Positions 34,964 to 44,158 of a stretch of 64,000 bases of DNA are shown piece after piece (position 1 is the first letter of the stretch; every line of letters begins with the position of its first letter). Location of the stretch: contig NZ_CP092370.1 of assembly GCF_028473145.1 (NCBI RefSeq), positions 2,356,001-2,420,000 of the forward strand, written 5' to 3'. Position numbers and translations under genes: made by a program. The notes beneath the pieces are model-generated. The model had not been told where the DNA came from. It ran no database searches and saw nothing but the letters and a program-made list of their open reading frames with translations. This DNA is from Flavobacterium sp. CBA20B-1. GTDB lineage: Bacteria > Bacteroidota > Bacteroidia > Flavobacteriales > Flavobacteriaceae.

Positions 34964-36409
34964 TTACTGCATTTCCGAATAACCTACTGCTTCGCCAATT
35001 AAAGTTGCCGATGTACAGTCTGATACTTTTACCAATACAAAATCGCCTACTTTATAATTCCCTTTTGGGAAAACAACTGTTGTGTTTTGTGAATTTCTTC
35101 CAGACCAATGTGCATCGGAACGTTTGGATGTTTTTTCAATTAAAACTTCCACCGTTTCGCCTACAAAACGCTTGGTACGTTCCATTGCAATGCGCTGTTG
35201 TAAATCTACAATTTCTTGTAATCGGCGTTTTTTAACCGCTTCTGGCACATCGTCTTCCATTTTTCTGGCAGCCATTGTTCCCGGGCGTTCAGAATATGCA
35301 AACATGTATCCAAAATCGTATTTTACATATTCCATTAATGATAAAGTATCCTGATGATCCTCTTCGGTTTCGGTTGGAAAACCTGTAATCATATCTTGCG
35401 ATAACGAAATTTCCGGAATAATTTTATAGATTCTGTCAATCAAATCCATGTATTCTTCACGCGTATGTTGGCGGTTCATTTCACGCAAAATGCGGGTAGA
35501 TCCCGATTGTACTGGCAAATGAATGTATTTACAAATATTGTGATGCTTTGCCATTACGTGAATCACATCTTCGTGCATGTCTTGCGGATTCGACGTGGAA
35601 AAACGGAAACGCATTTTAGGATAAGCCGTTGCACACATGTCTAGCAATTGTGCGAAATCTACCGCCGTTGCTTTTTGCATCTCGGTTGCTTTGTCGTAAT
35701 CCTTTTTTAAACCACCACCATACCATAAGTAGGAATCCACGTTTTGCCCCAACAAGGTGATTTCTTTAAAACCACGTTCGTATAGGTCTTTAATTTCTTC
35801 CATGATACTTTGCGGTTCGCGACTGCGTTCACGTCCACGGGTAAAAGGAACCACGCAAAACGTACACATATTGTCGCAACCACGCGTAATAGAAACAAAA
35901 GCAGTAACTCCATTGCTGTTTAAACGCACAGGTGCAATATCGCCATAGGTTTCGTCTTTAGAAAGAATCACGTTAATAGCGTCGCGTCCTTCTTCAACTT
36001 CCTTCAAAAGATTAGGAATGTCTTTGTAAGCATCAGGACCAACCACCATATCCACAATTTTTTCTTCCTCTAAAAACTTGCTTTTTAAACGTTCTGCCAT
36101 ACAGCCCAAAACGCCTACTTTCATAGACGGATTGATCGATTTTACGGCATTGTATTTCTCTAAACGCTTGCGCACTGTTTGCTCTGCCTTGTCGCGGATT
36201 GAGCAGGTATTTACCAAAACCAAATCGGCTTCTTCTAAATTTTGTGTGGTGTTATATCCTTCGTTGGCTAAAATCGATGCTACAATTTCGCTGTCAGAAA
36301 AATTCATCTGGCAACCATAACTTTCTATAAATAACTTTTTGGTATTATTTTTTTGCGGATCTAAAACCAAGCTTGTTCCTTGTTTTTGTTCTTCAATAAC
36401 CTTTTCCAT
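34964..36409 (-). CDS. miaB: tRNA-2-methylthio-N6-dimethylallyladenosine synthase MiaB
   Basis: The 481-aa radical-SAM methylthiotransferase modifies A37 of tRNAs that read UNN codons. The N-terminal UPF0004 domain has cluster cysteines in ESYGCQMNFSDSE (about 29-41), NTCSIRDKAE and GCMAERL. The radical-SAM motif is CDNMCTFCVVPFTRG (CxxxCxxC, about 178-192). A TRAM domain closes the protein (about 415-475). The length and all cysteines are standard. Confidence 0.97.
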   Translation of the reverse strand: MEKVIEEQKQGTSLVLDPQKNNTKKLFIESYGCQMNFSDSEIVASILANEGYNTTQNLEEADLVLVNTCSIRDKAEQTVRKRLEKYNAVKSINPSMKVGVLGCMAERLKSKFLEEEKIVDMVVGPDAYKDIPNLLKEVEEGRDAINVILSKDETYGDIAPVRLNSNGVTAFVSITRGCDNMCTFCVVPFTRGRERSREPQSIMEEIKDLYERGFKEITLLGQNVDSYLWYGGGLKKDYDKATEMQKATAVDFAQLLDMCATAYPKMRFRFSTSNPQDMHEDVIHVMAKHHNICKYIHLPVQSGSTRILREMNRQHTREEYMDLIDRIYKIIPEISLSQDMITGFPTETEEDHQDTLSLMEYVKYDFGYMFAYSERPGTMAARKMEDDVPEAVKKRRLQEIVDLQQRIAMERTKRFVGETVEVLIEKTSKRSDAHWSGRNSQNTTVVFPKGNYKVGDFVLVKVSDCTSATLIGEAVGYSEMQ

Positions 36410-36540
36410 ATATTCCCAATCGTATTCAAATCAATTTGCAAAGATACAATTAAAATTAAAAGTATGACAAGATGGCAGATGAAATTTAGATATTTTTAAT
36501 ACGTCATTGTGTGTCGTTTTTTAATTGTATATTTACGCTT

Positions 36541-37116
36541 ATGAAAGCCGTTTATCATTACACATGCCATTCGGGCGGGGCAGAGGGTGCCGATTCGTAT
36601 TTTGAATTTTTTTCAAAGAAATTTCACGTGCGGGTTGTGGCTTATTCCTATCGAACAAAGTTTCACAACTCAGAGAATAAATACGAATTAACTACAGACG
36701 AATTCAATGAAGGTGTTGAAAACGTACTGAAAGCAAACGAAGTTTTAAAGCGTTCTAAAATAAATCAATATTTAAAATTTTTGGCTAGAAACTGGTTTCA
36801 AGTGAAAAATGCCGATGAGGTTTATGCAGTTACCAATCTAAAATTAATAAACAATCGTTTGCAAGTAAAAGGCGGCACCGCTTGGGCAGTGCAAATGGCT
36901 ATAAACAGCGGCAAAAAAGTGTTTGTGTATGACCAGCAAGCGGCACAATGGTTGTATTGGGATACCTATTATTTGAATTTTAAACCGCTTAGAGAACTAC
37001 CAAAAATAAACGCAAGCAATTTTGCAGGAATAGGCACGCGAAACATCAATCTGTTTGGCATAGAGGCTATTGAAGCTCTTTTTAAAAATACTTTTGATAC
37101 GAATTATGGCAAGTAA
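36541..37116 (+). CDS. SLOG-like (nucleotide/NAD-derived ligand binding) protein
   Basis: The 191-aa protein starts at the ATG at 36541. It begins with HYTCHSGGAEGADSYFEFF, the glycine-rich loop of the SLOG/DprA-like superfamily (SGGxxGAD). Further on it has VKNADEVYAVTNL (about 89-101) and VKGGTAWAVQMAINSGKKVFVYD in part (about 110-130), which match the second ligand-side motif of the fold. SLOG proteins bind or cleave nucleotide-type ligands and are frequent in conflict systems. The gene overlaps the WYL regulator by 11 bp, so the two probably work together. Confidence 0.75.
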   Translation: MKAVYHYTCHSGGAEGADSYFEFFSKKFHVRVVAYSYRTKFHNSENKYELTTDEFNEGVENVLKANEVLKRSKINQYLKFLARNWFQVKNADEVYAVTNLKLINNRLQVKGGTAWAVQMAINSGKKVFVYDQQAAQWLYWDTYYLNFKPLRELPKINASNFAGIGTRNINLFGIEAIEALFKNTFDTNYGK

Positions 37117-38035
37117 ACACAATTTAATTAGCAGATTAACCCGCATTGTAGAACTTTTTCAGCTACATGGCAGCAGTGGTTTGTCTTTTGATGAGTTAAA
37201 CAATAAACTAAAAAATGCGTTTGTAGATGAAGACCACAGTGTGTCATTGCGAACCTTTCAGCGCGATTTAAAAGACATTGAATCGTCTTTAAAAATTAAA
37301 ATTATTTTTGATAAAGTAAAAAAGAAGTATCTTTTGGTGCAAGATGAGTTGCAAAACACTTCAAAAAACACACAATTGTTCACTCTGGAAAGTTTAAAAA
37401 TGTTGCACATTGCCCAAGATGTTTCTGTCAATAATTTTATTTTGATCGATGAACGCAAGGCAACCGGATTAGAAAATTATAATTGCATTAAAGATGCGAT
37501 TTGCTCAAAAAAACATTTAGAGTTCAATTACCAAAAATTTGATCAATACAAAAGCGACCGTCGAAAATTGATGCCTTTGGCTTTGAAAGAAAGCAAAAAG
37601 CGTTGGTATGTGGTGGGATTTGAAATAAAAAACGGTTCCAAAATACCGGCGCTAAAAACGTTTGCACTAGACCGAATGTATGATTGCGAAGCCACCACCG
37701 AATTTATTTTAAAAGATACAATAGACGTGCATAAACACTTTGCTCGTTTTATGGGCGTAACCACCAAACCGCTGGAAGGTTTCAGTGAAAAAGTAACGGT
37801 GATCCTAGAAACATCCATTGAATATGGAAAATATTTCAGCACGTTGCCCATTCATCCTTCCCAAAAAACCGAAATCGAAAACGGTAAAACCATTATTACC
37901 TTGCAGTTAATTCCTACCATGGAGTTGGTGTCTGAAATCCTCTCGCACAATCACCAAATAAAAGTGGTTCAACCCAAAGAATTAATTCATATTATTAAAA
38001 AAACACTTTCACAAAATTTGAAACAATACAATTAA
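37106..38035 (+). CDS. HTH-WYL transcriptional regulator, second copy
   Basis: The 309-aa protein has an N-terminal winged helix with VSLRTFQRDLKDIES (about 45-60), a WYL domain (RRKLMPLALKESKKRWYVVGFE, about 150-172, part quoted) and a C-terminal WCX-like part. It is a clear paralogue of the island WYL regulator at 23714-24604. The ATG at 37106 lies inside the last codons of the SLOG-like gene (11-bp overlap), so translation is coupled. It may sense a ligand made or bound by the SLOG protein. Confidence 0.9.
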   Translation: MASKHNLISRLTRIVELFQLHGSSGLSFDELNNKLKNAFVDEDHSVSLRTFQRDLKDIESSLKIKIIFDKVKKKYLLVQDELQNTSKNTQLFTLESLKMLHIAQDVSVNNFILIDERKATGLENYNCIKDAICSKKHLEFNYQKFDQYKSDRRKLMPLALKESKKRWYVVGFEIKNGSKIPALKTFALDRMYDCEATTEFILKDTIDVHKHFARFMGVTTKPLEGFSEKVTVILETSIEYGKYFSTLPIHPSQKTEIENGKTIITLQLIPTMELVSEILSHNHQIKVVQPKELIHIIKKTLSQNLKQYN

Positions 38036-38071
38036 AATGGCATCAAAAAAGGCTATTTTAAAAAAATCACA

Positions 38072-38079
38072 TACTTTTG
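38072..38079 (+). promoter_or_regulatory. -7 promoter box of topA
   Basis: TACTTTTG matches TAnnTTTG and lies 19 bp before the topA start codon. No TTTG is seen at the usual upstream distance. Confidence 0.4.
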
Positions 38080-38098
38080 CTTTTCAAATAAAAAAAGA

Positions 38099-40633
38099 AT
38101 GGCAAAGAACTTAGTGATTGTAGAGTCGCCTGCAAAGGCAAAAACAATAGAAAAATTTTTAGGGAAAGATTATCAGGTAGAATCAAGCTTTGGGCACATT
38201 GCCGATCTGCCTTCTAAAGAGATTGGTGTAGATATTGAGAATAATTTTAAACCAAAATACGAAGTTTCTGCCGATAAAAAAGCTGTAGTAAAAAAATTAA
38301 AAGATTTATCAAAAAAAGCCGAAACGGTTTGGTTGGCATCCGATGAAGACCGCGAAGGAGAGGCAATTGCATGGCATTTGGCAGAAGAATTAAAGTTGAA
38401 AGAACAAAACACAAAACGTATTGTTTTTCATGAAATTACCAAAACAGCCATTCAAAAAGCCATCGAAAATCCGCGTACCATTGATTACAATTTGGTAAAT
38501 GCACAACAAGCACGCCGCGTTTTAGACCGTTTGGTGGGTTATGAATTGTCGCCGGTTCTATGGAAAAAAGTGCGCGCAGGTTTATCTGCCGGTCGTGTGC
38601 AATCGGTTTCGGTTCGGTTAATTGTAGAGCGCGAACGCGAAATAGAAAGCTTTCAGACCGAGTCATCATTTCATATTGCTGCAGAATTTGTAGCGGCAAA
38701 TGGGAAATCGTTCAAAGCAAAATTGCCAAAGAACTTTAAAACGCAAAACGAAGCGCAGGCTTTTCTTGAAAAAAATATAAATGCCACATTTAAGGTTTCC
38801 GATTTAGAAACCAAACCGGCAAAAAAATCTCCGGCAGCACCGTTCACCACTTCTACATTGCAACAAGAAGCATCGCGCAAGCTGTATTATTCGGTTTCGC
38901 AAACCATGATGTTGGCACAGCGCTTGTACGAAAGCGGGTTGATTACTTATATGAGAACCGATAGCGTAAACTTATCACAAGATGCTATAAAAGCTGCCGA
39001 AACAGAGATTGTAAACGTGTATGGAAAAGAATTTAGCAAACCTCGAAATTTTTCCACCAAGGCAAAAGGCGCACAAGAAGCCCACGAAGCTATTCGTCCA
39101 ACAGATATGTCGCGTCATTCGGTAAATATCGACCGCGACCAAGCCCGTTTGTATGAACTCATCTGGAAGCGTACACTTGCTTCGCAAATGAGCGATGCAC
39201 AGCTAGAACGAACCAATGTAACTATTGTGGCAGATAAGCACAACCAGCATTTTGTTGCCACAGGTGAAGTGTTGCTTTTTGAAGGGTTTTTAAAGGTTTA
39301 TTTGGAAGGAAACGACGACGAAGACGAAGAGCAAGAAGGGTTGTTGCCTGCCATGAAAGTAAACGAGCCTTTGCAGAATAATTACATCACTGCAACAGAA
39401 CGTTTCTCAAGACCGCCCGCACGCTATACCGAAGCTGCTTTGGTAAAAAAGTTAGAGGAATTAGGAATTGGTCGCCCGTCAACTTATGCGCCAACGATTT
39501 CAACCATTATTGCGAGAAATTATGTGGAAAAAGGAACAGCCGAAGGCACCGAGCGCAACTATCAATTGTTGCGTTTAGAAAGCGGAAATATAAAAACAAG
39601 CACACAAATAGAGAAGGTAGGTGCTGATAAAGGAAAATTAATTCCTACTGATATCGGAAATATTGTTACCGATTTCTTGGTAAAGAATTTCGCAACTATT
39701 TTAGATTATAATTTCACAGCCCGCGTGGAAGGTAGTTTTGATGAGATTGCCGAAGGAAACTTAGATTGGACCAAAATGATGAATGAATTTTACAATCATT
39801 TTCATCCCAATGTGATCGATGTGGAAAAAAATGCCGAGCGCGAATCAGGCGAACGTATTTTAGGAAAAGATCCCAAAACAGGAAAACCCGTATTGGTGCG
39901 TTTAGGAAAATTTGGTCCTATGGCGCAAATTGGCGATGCTGAAGACGAAGAAAAACAATTCGCAAGTCTAAGTCCTACGCAAAACATTGGAACAATAACC
40001 TTAGAAGAAGCCTTAACCTTGTTCTTGTTGCCCAAAAACTTAGGAACCTATCAAGGCGAAACAGTGGAGGTAAACAACGGACGATTTGGCCCGTATGTGC
40101 GCTATGCAGATATGTTTGTTTCATTAGCCAAAGGCGAAGAACCGCTAGATGTGAGCCTGGAACGCGCTATTGAATTGATAAAAGAAAAGCAAAAAGCCGA
40201 TGCGCCTATTGCTATTTATCAAGGATTGCCTGTTCAAAAAGGAGTGGGGCGTTTTGGACCGTTTATCAAATGGAACAATATGTTTATCAACGTAAACAAA
40301 AAATACAATTTTGATGCTCTTTCTCAAGCAGATATTGAAGAATTAATCGCAGACAAGCTTCAAAAAGAAAAAGATAAAGTAATTCACGATTTTAAGGAAG
40401 AAGGCATTCGTGTAGAAAAAGCACGTTGGGGCAGATCGGTAATCTTGCAAGGAAAAGTAAAGATTGAATTAAGCAAAGATGTAGATGCAGCTGCTTTAAC
40501 CTTAGAAGAAATTCAAAAACTGATCGAACAAAAAGCTCCAGCAAAAAAGACGGCTGCCAAAAAAGCGACAGCTAAAAAAGCATCAACAAAGAAAACAACA
40601 ACAAAAAGCACAAAACGTACAACAAAAAAATAG
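38099..40633 (+). CDS. topA: DNA topoisomerase I
   Basis: The 844-aa type IA topoisomerase relaxes negative supercoils. The Toprim domain is at the N-terminus (LVIVESPAKAKTIEKFLG, ASDEDREGEAIAWHLAEE). The active-site Tyr sits in GLITYMRTDSV (about residue 282). The C-terminal third has topoisomerase C-terminal repeats (GRFGPYVRYADMFVSL, GRFGPFIKWNNMFINV) in place of zinc fingers. The last 35 residues form a Lys/Ala/Thr tail of the histone H1 type, which should increase DNA affinity. Confidence 0.97.
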   Translation: MAKNLVIVESPAKAKTIEKFLGKDYQVESSFGHIADLPSKEIGVDIENNFKPKYEVSADKKAVVKKLKDLSKKAETVWLASDEDREGEAIAWHLAEELKLKEQNTKRIVFHEITKTAIQKAIENPRTIDYNLVNAQQARRVLDRLVGYELSPVLWKKVRAGLSAGRVQSVSVRLIVEREREIESFQTESSFHIAAEFVAANGKSFKAKLPKNFKTQNEAQAFLEKNINATFKVSDLETKPAKKSPAAPFTTSTLQQEASRKLYYSVSQTMMLAQRLYESGLITYMRTDSVNLSQDAIKAAETEIVNVYGKEFSKPRNFSTKAKGAQEAHEAIRPTDMSRHSVNIDRDQARLYELIWKRTLASQMSDAQLERTNVTIVADKHNQHFVATGEVLLFEGFLKVYLEGNDDEDEEQEGLLPAMKVNEPLQNNYITATERFSRPPARYTEAALVKKLEELGIGRPSTYAPTISTIIARNYVEKGTAEGTERNYQLLRLESGNIKTSTQIEKVGADKGKLIPTDIGNIVTDFLVKNFATILDYNFTARVEGSFDEIAEGNLDWTKMMNEFYNHFHPNVIDVEKNAERESGERILGKDPKTGKPVLVRLGKFGPMAQIGDAEDEEKQFASLSPTQNIGTITLEEALTLFLLPKNLGTYQGETVEVNNGRFGPYVRYADMFVSLAKGEEPLDVSLERAIELIKEKQKADAPIAIYQGLPVQKGVGRFGPFIKWNNMFINVNKKYNFDALSQADIEELIADKLQKEKDKVIHDFKEEGIRVEKARWGRSVILQGKVKIELSKDVDAAALTLEEIQKLIEQKAPAKKTAAKKATAKKASTKKTTTKSTKRTTKK

Positions 40634-40639
40634 CAACAG

Positions 40640-41776
40640 ATGATGTACGAAATATTAACGCCTATTTCTAAAGAATTAGAACAACTTATCGATACCTTGC
40701 CGCAGCATTCCTTAGGAAAAACAATGGCAATTCATAAGCGAAACGCATTTCCTGATCTTGAAAATGTGCAGTTGGCATTGATTACCGTAAACGAAAACCG
40801 AGGCAGTTCAGGAACCACCAATCAAGTGGGTTTTGATACGTTTCGAAAAAATTTCTATCAACTTTTTCCTGGTAATTGGACAAAAAAAATGGTAGATTTG
40901 GGAACAATTCATGCCGGTGAAACCATTCAAGATACCTATGCGGCCATTAAAATGCTAGTGACCGATTTGTTAAAGCAACATATTGTACCCATTGTTTTGG
41001 GAGGATCGCAAGATTTAACTTATGGGCTTTATCGTGGTTATGATGCCATGGAACAAGATGTGAATTTGGTTTGTATTGATAATAAAATAGATGTGGTGAA
41101 CGATGTGGAAAATCCGTCGGAAAATTTCATGACCCACATTATAATGGATACACCGGCAAATTTGTACAATTTCAGTGTGCTGGGTTATCAAACCTATTTT
41201 AATTCGCAAGAAGAAATCGATTTGATAGATAAAATGTATTTTGAAGCCTATCGATTAGGAGAATTGATTACCGATATTAAAATTGCCGAACCGGTTTTGC
41301 GTGATGCAGACATTGTAAGTTTAGATATTCATGCGATAAAATCGGCCGATTTAGGATTTTTTTCAGAATTTTTTCCAAACGGTTTTGATGGGCGAGAAAT
41401 CTGTGCTTTAGCACGTTACGCGGGATTAAGCGACCGTGTAAGTAGCTTTGGAGTTTTTAATATTGATAATATATCAGAAAAAAGTTTGCTAATTACTCAA
41501 ATTTTATGGTATTTTGTTGAAGGATTTAATTTTAGAATGAATGAATATCCTTATATTAGCAAATCCAGTTACATGAAATACATTGTTCCATTAGAAGAGC
41601 AAGAGTTGATTTTTTTTAAAAGCGATGTTTCAGAACGCTGGTGGATCGAAATTAACAGTTTAGTGGATGCTAATCGCAAAGTGTTATTCCCTTGTAGCTA
41701 TGATGATTACAAGCAATCTTTGCAAAATATCGTACCCGAAAGATGGTGGCGGGCAAACAAAAAACTGCTAGGATAA
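40640..41776 (+). CDS. Degenerate arginase/formimidoylglutamase-like protein
   Basis: The 378-aa protein has the ureohydrolase fold, recognisable from VPIVLGGSQDLTYGLYRGYD (about 118-137) and DADIVSLDIHAIKSADLG (about 221-238). The metal ligands of true arginases are replaced: GGDHS is GGSQD, DAHxD is DNKID, and SxDxDxxDP is SLDIHAIKS. It is therefore probably not a Mn-dependent hydrolase. Its gene is 6 bp from topA and about 120 bp before gldK, a position common in Flavobacteriia. A structural or regulatory role is possible but not shown. Confidence 0.8.
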   Translation: MMYEILTPISKELEQLIDTLPQHSLGKTMAIHKRNAFPDLENVQLALITVNENRGSSGTTNQVGFDTFRKNFYQLFPGNWTKKMVDLGTIHAGETIQDTYAAIKMLVTDLLKQHIVPIVLGGSQDLTYGLYRGYDAMEQDVNLVCIDNKIDVVNDVENPSENFMTHIIMDTPANLYNFSVLGYQTYFNSQEEIDLIDKMYFEAYRLGELITDIKIAEPVLRDADIVSLDIHAIKSADLGFFSEFFPNGFDGREICALARYAGLSDRVSSFGVFNIDNISEKSLLITQILWYFVEGFNFRMNEYPYISKSSYMKYIVPLEEQELIFFKSDVSERWWIEINSLVDANRKVLFPCSYDDYKQSLQNIVPERWWRANKKLLG

Positions 41777-41900
41777 GAATGTTTAAAATTAAATTGTTAA
41801 ATATAAATTAAATTTTTTTTTAAGATTTCGTTGTATATTTAAAAATAATTAAATAGGTTTACGCTTTGAATAATTTTTAAAATAAAACCCCAATTAATAT

Positions 41901-43322
41901 ATGAAGAAGTTCATTACACTTTCTGCGGTTGCCTCGCTTTTGTTCAGTTGTGGTTCTGGTGACAGAGGAGAACTACTAGATGGAGTACAAGGGAAACGTT
42001 GGATTACCGAAAAGCCACAGGGAATGGCTTTTATTCCAGGTGGATCTTTTACAATGGGTAAAACTCACGAAGATTTACTTGGTGCTGAAGATGCCCCTGC
42101 ACGCACTGTTACAATTGGTTCAATGTACATGGATGAAACGGAAATTACAAACAACCAATACCGTAAGTTTGTAGAGCACGTTAAAGATTCTATTATCAGA
42201 ACCCGTTTAGCTATTATGGCAGATGAAATGGGTATGGATGCTACTGCAGGTGGAATTGGAGCGTTTGCATTTCAAGAGGTTCAAGATCCATCATTAAATC
42301 AAAATCAAACAGCATACGATCGTTATATGTATGATAACTATTACAGTATGGCAATGGATGATGATGAATATGCTGGTCGTCGTTTAAACAAAAAAGCACG
42401 ATTAATAACAGACCCTCGCCGCTACCCAGACGAATACTATGTAGAGGTGATGGATTCGTTATACATTCCTGCAGACCAAAACTTAAACGGAATGGTTACC
42501 TTCGATGTGAATAAGTTAAACTTTAAATATTCTTGGTGGGACGAAAACGCATACATTAATGATTCTTCGAACGAGGTAAGAAACCGTCAGGCTAAATTCC
42601 TTAAAACAGAGATTGTAAATGTATATCCGGATACTACTGCTTGGGTTAAAAACTTCAACTATTCCTACAACGAACCAATGTTTAAAGAGTATTTTTGGCA
42701 TGAAGCGTATGGTGAATATCCAGTAGTTGGTGTTACACATCATCAAGCAAAAGCATTTGCAGCTTGGAGAACATTATACAAAAAAGCATATACATCAGAT
42801 AGAAACATGGATCATAACTTATATGAATACCGCGTTCCAAGTGAATCTGAATGGGAATATGCAGCTCGTGGAGGTCTAAAAAGCGCAATGTATCCTTGGG
42901 GTGGTCCTTACACCACTGATGAAAAAGCTTGTTTCTTAGCAAACTTTAAACCAGATAGAGGTGATTATGCAATAGATGGTGCATTATACACAGCAGAAGC
43001 ACGTTCATACAAGCCAAATGGTTATAATCTTTATAATATGGCGGGTAACGTAGCAGAATGGACAGATTCGTCTTATGATGAAGAAAGTTATATTTTACAA
43101 TCTAGCTTAAAGCCAAAAGGAAGAACAACATCAAACCCAATGAAAGTGGTTCGTGGAGGTTCATGGAGAGATCCAAGTTATTTCCTACAAGTAGCAACTC
43201 GCGATCGCGAAAATGCAGATTCAGCACGTTGTTATATCGGTTTTAGAACGGTTGTTTCAGCTCCAGGTCCAGGATTGTTAAACGAGGCAAATACTCCTCA
43301 AAGTGGAAGAAACGCAAAATAA
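41901..43322 (+). CDS. gldK: Gliding/T9SS lipoprotein GldK
   Basis: The 473-aa lipoprotein (lipobox LFSCG, Cys near 17) has an FGE-sulfatase-like domain: MAFIPGGSFTMGKT, DETEITNNQYRKFVEHV, EYRVPSESEWEYAARGG, YNMAGNVAEWTDSSYD, VVRGGSWRDPS. With GldN it forms the periplasmic ring of the type IX secretion system attached to the outer membrane. It is the first gene of gldKLMN. Confidence 0.96.
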   Translation: MKKFITLSAVASLLFSCGSGDRGELLDGVQGKRWITEKPQGMAFIPGGSFTMGKTHEDLLGAEDAPARTVTIGSMYMDETEITNNQYRKFVEHVKDSIIRTRLAIMADEMGMDATAGGIGAFAFQEVQDPSLNQNQTAYDRYMYDNYYSMAMDDDEYAGRRLNKKARLITDPRRYPDEYYVEVMDSLYIPADQNLNGMVTFDVNKLNFKYSWWDENAYINDSSNEVRNRQAKFLKTEIVNVYPDTTAWVKNFNYSYNEPMFKEYFWHEAYGEYPVVGVTHHQAKAFAAWRTLYKKAYTSDRNMDHNLYEYRVPSESEWEYAARGGLKSAMYPWGGPYTTDEKACFLANFKPDRGDYAIDGALYTAEARSYKPNGYNLYNMAGNVAEWTDSSYDEESYILQSSLKPKGRTTSNPMKVVRGGSWRDPSYFLQVATRDRENADSARCYIGFRTVVSAPGPGLLNEANTPQSGRNAK

Positions 43323-43367
43323 TTTATACTTAAACATTTAACTAACTAAAATTAAATATTATACAAG

Positions 43368-44129
43368 ATGGCTATACCTAAAAAAGTAATGAATTTCTGC
43401 TACGGTATGGGAGCAGCAGTTGTAATCGTAGGTGCATTATTTAAAATCACACATATGGAATTAGGACCTTTAAACGGTAATAATATGTTAACTGTAGGTC
43501 TATTAGTAGAAGCATTAATCTTCGCAATTTCAGCTTTTGAACCAGTTGATGAAGATTTAGATTGGGCAAGAGTGTACCCTGAATTAAAAGGCGGAGAGCC
43601 TCGTGCAATGCAAGTTGCAGGAAATGTAGGAGTAACTGGTACGGTTTCAACTTCTGCAGTTGGTGGATCTTCATCTTCTCAAAGATCAACAGCTCCTGCT
43701 TATGCAGCAGCGTCTGTATCTTCTCAACCAGCGGTTGCACAACCAACAATGGAAAGAAGTTTATTATCTGAAAAATTAGATAATATTTTGAAAGAAGCTA
43801 AAATCGATGGAAACTTAATGGAAAGTTTACGCGACAGTATTAAAAACTTTGAATCGGCAGCAAAAGGAATTGCTCCAACTGTTGATGCAGTTGCTTCTTC
43901 AAACAGATATGCAGAAGAAATGGCTACGGCGGCTTCTCAATTAGAAACTTTAAACACCATGTATAAAGTACAATTAGAGAGCGCTACTAAAAATGCAGAC
44001 ATCAACAGAGAGGTTGCTGAAAACAACTTGAAATTGAAAGAGCAAATGATGTCATTAACATCTAATTTATCTACATTAAATGCAGTTTATGGTGGAATGT
44101 TGTCTGCTATGGGAAAAACAGCTAATTAG
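43368..44129 (+). CDS. gldL: Gliding/T9SS motor protein GldL
   Basis: The 253-aa inner-membrane protein has two N-terminal TM helices (about 12-28 and 42-58, CYGMGAAVVIVGALFKI and MLTVGLLVEALIFAISAFE), with the Glu in the second helix that is thought to use the proton motive force. A long cytoplasmic part with a low-complexity Ser/Ala linker and coiled coil follows. It forms the T9SS/gliding motor with GldM. Confidence 0.95.
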   Translation: MAIPKKVMNFCYGMGAAVVIVGALFKITHMELGPLNGNNMLTVGLLVEALIFAISAFEPVDEDLDWARVYPELKGGEPRAMQVAGNVGVTGTVSTSAVGGSSSSQRSTAPAYAAASVSSQPAVAQPTMERSLLSEKLDNILKEAKIDGNLMESLRDSIKNFESAAKGIAPTVDAVASSNRYAEEMATAASQLETLNTMYKVQLESATKNADINREVAENNLKLKEQMMSLTSNLSTLNAVYGGMLSAMGKTAN

Positions 44130-44158
44130 TATTAACTCTTAAAAAAATCTAATTAGAT

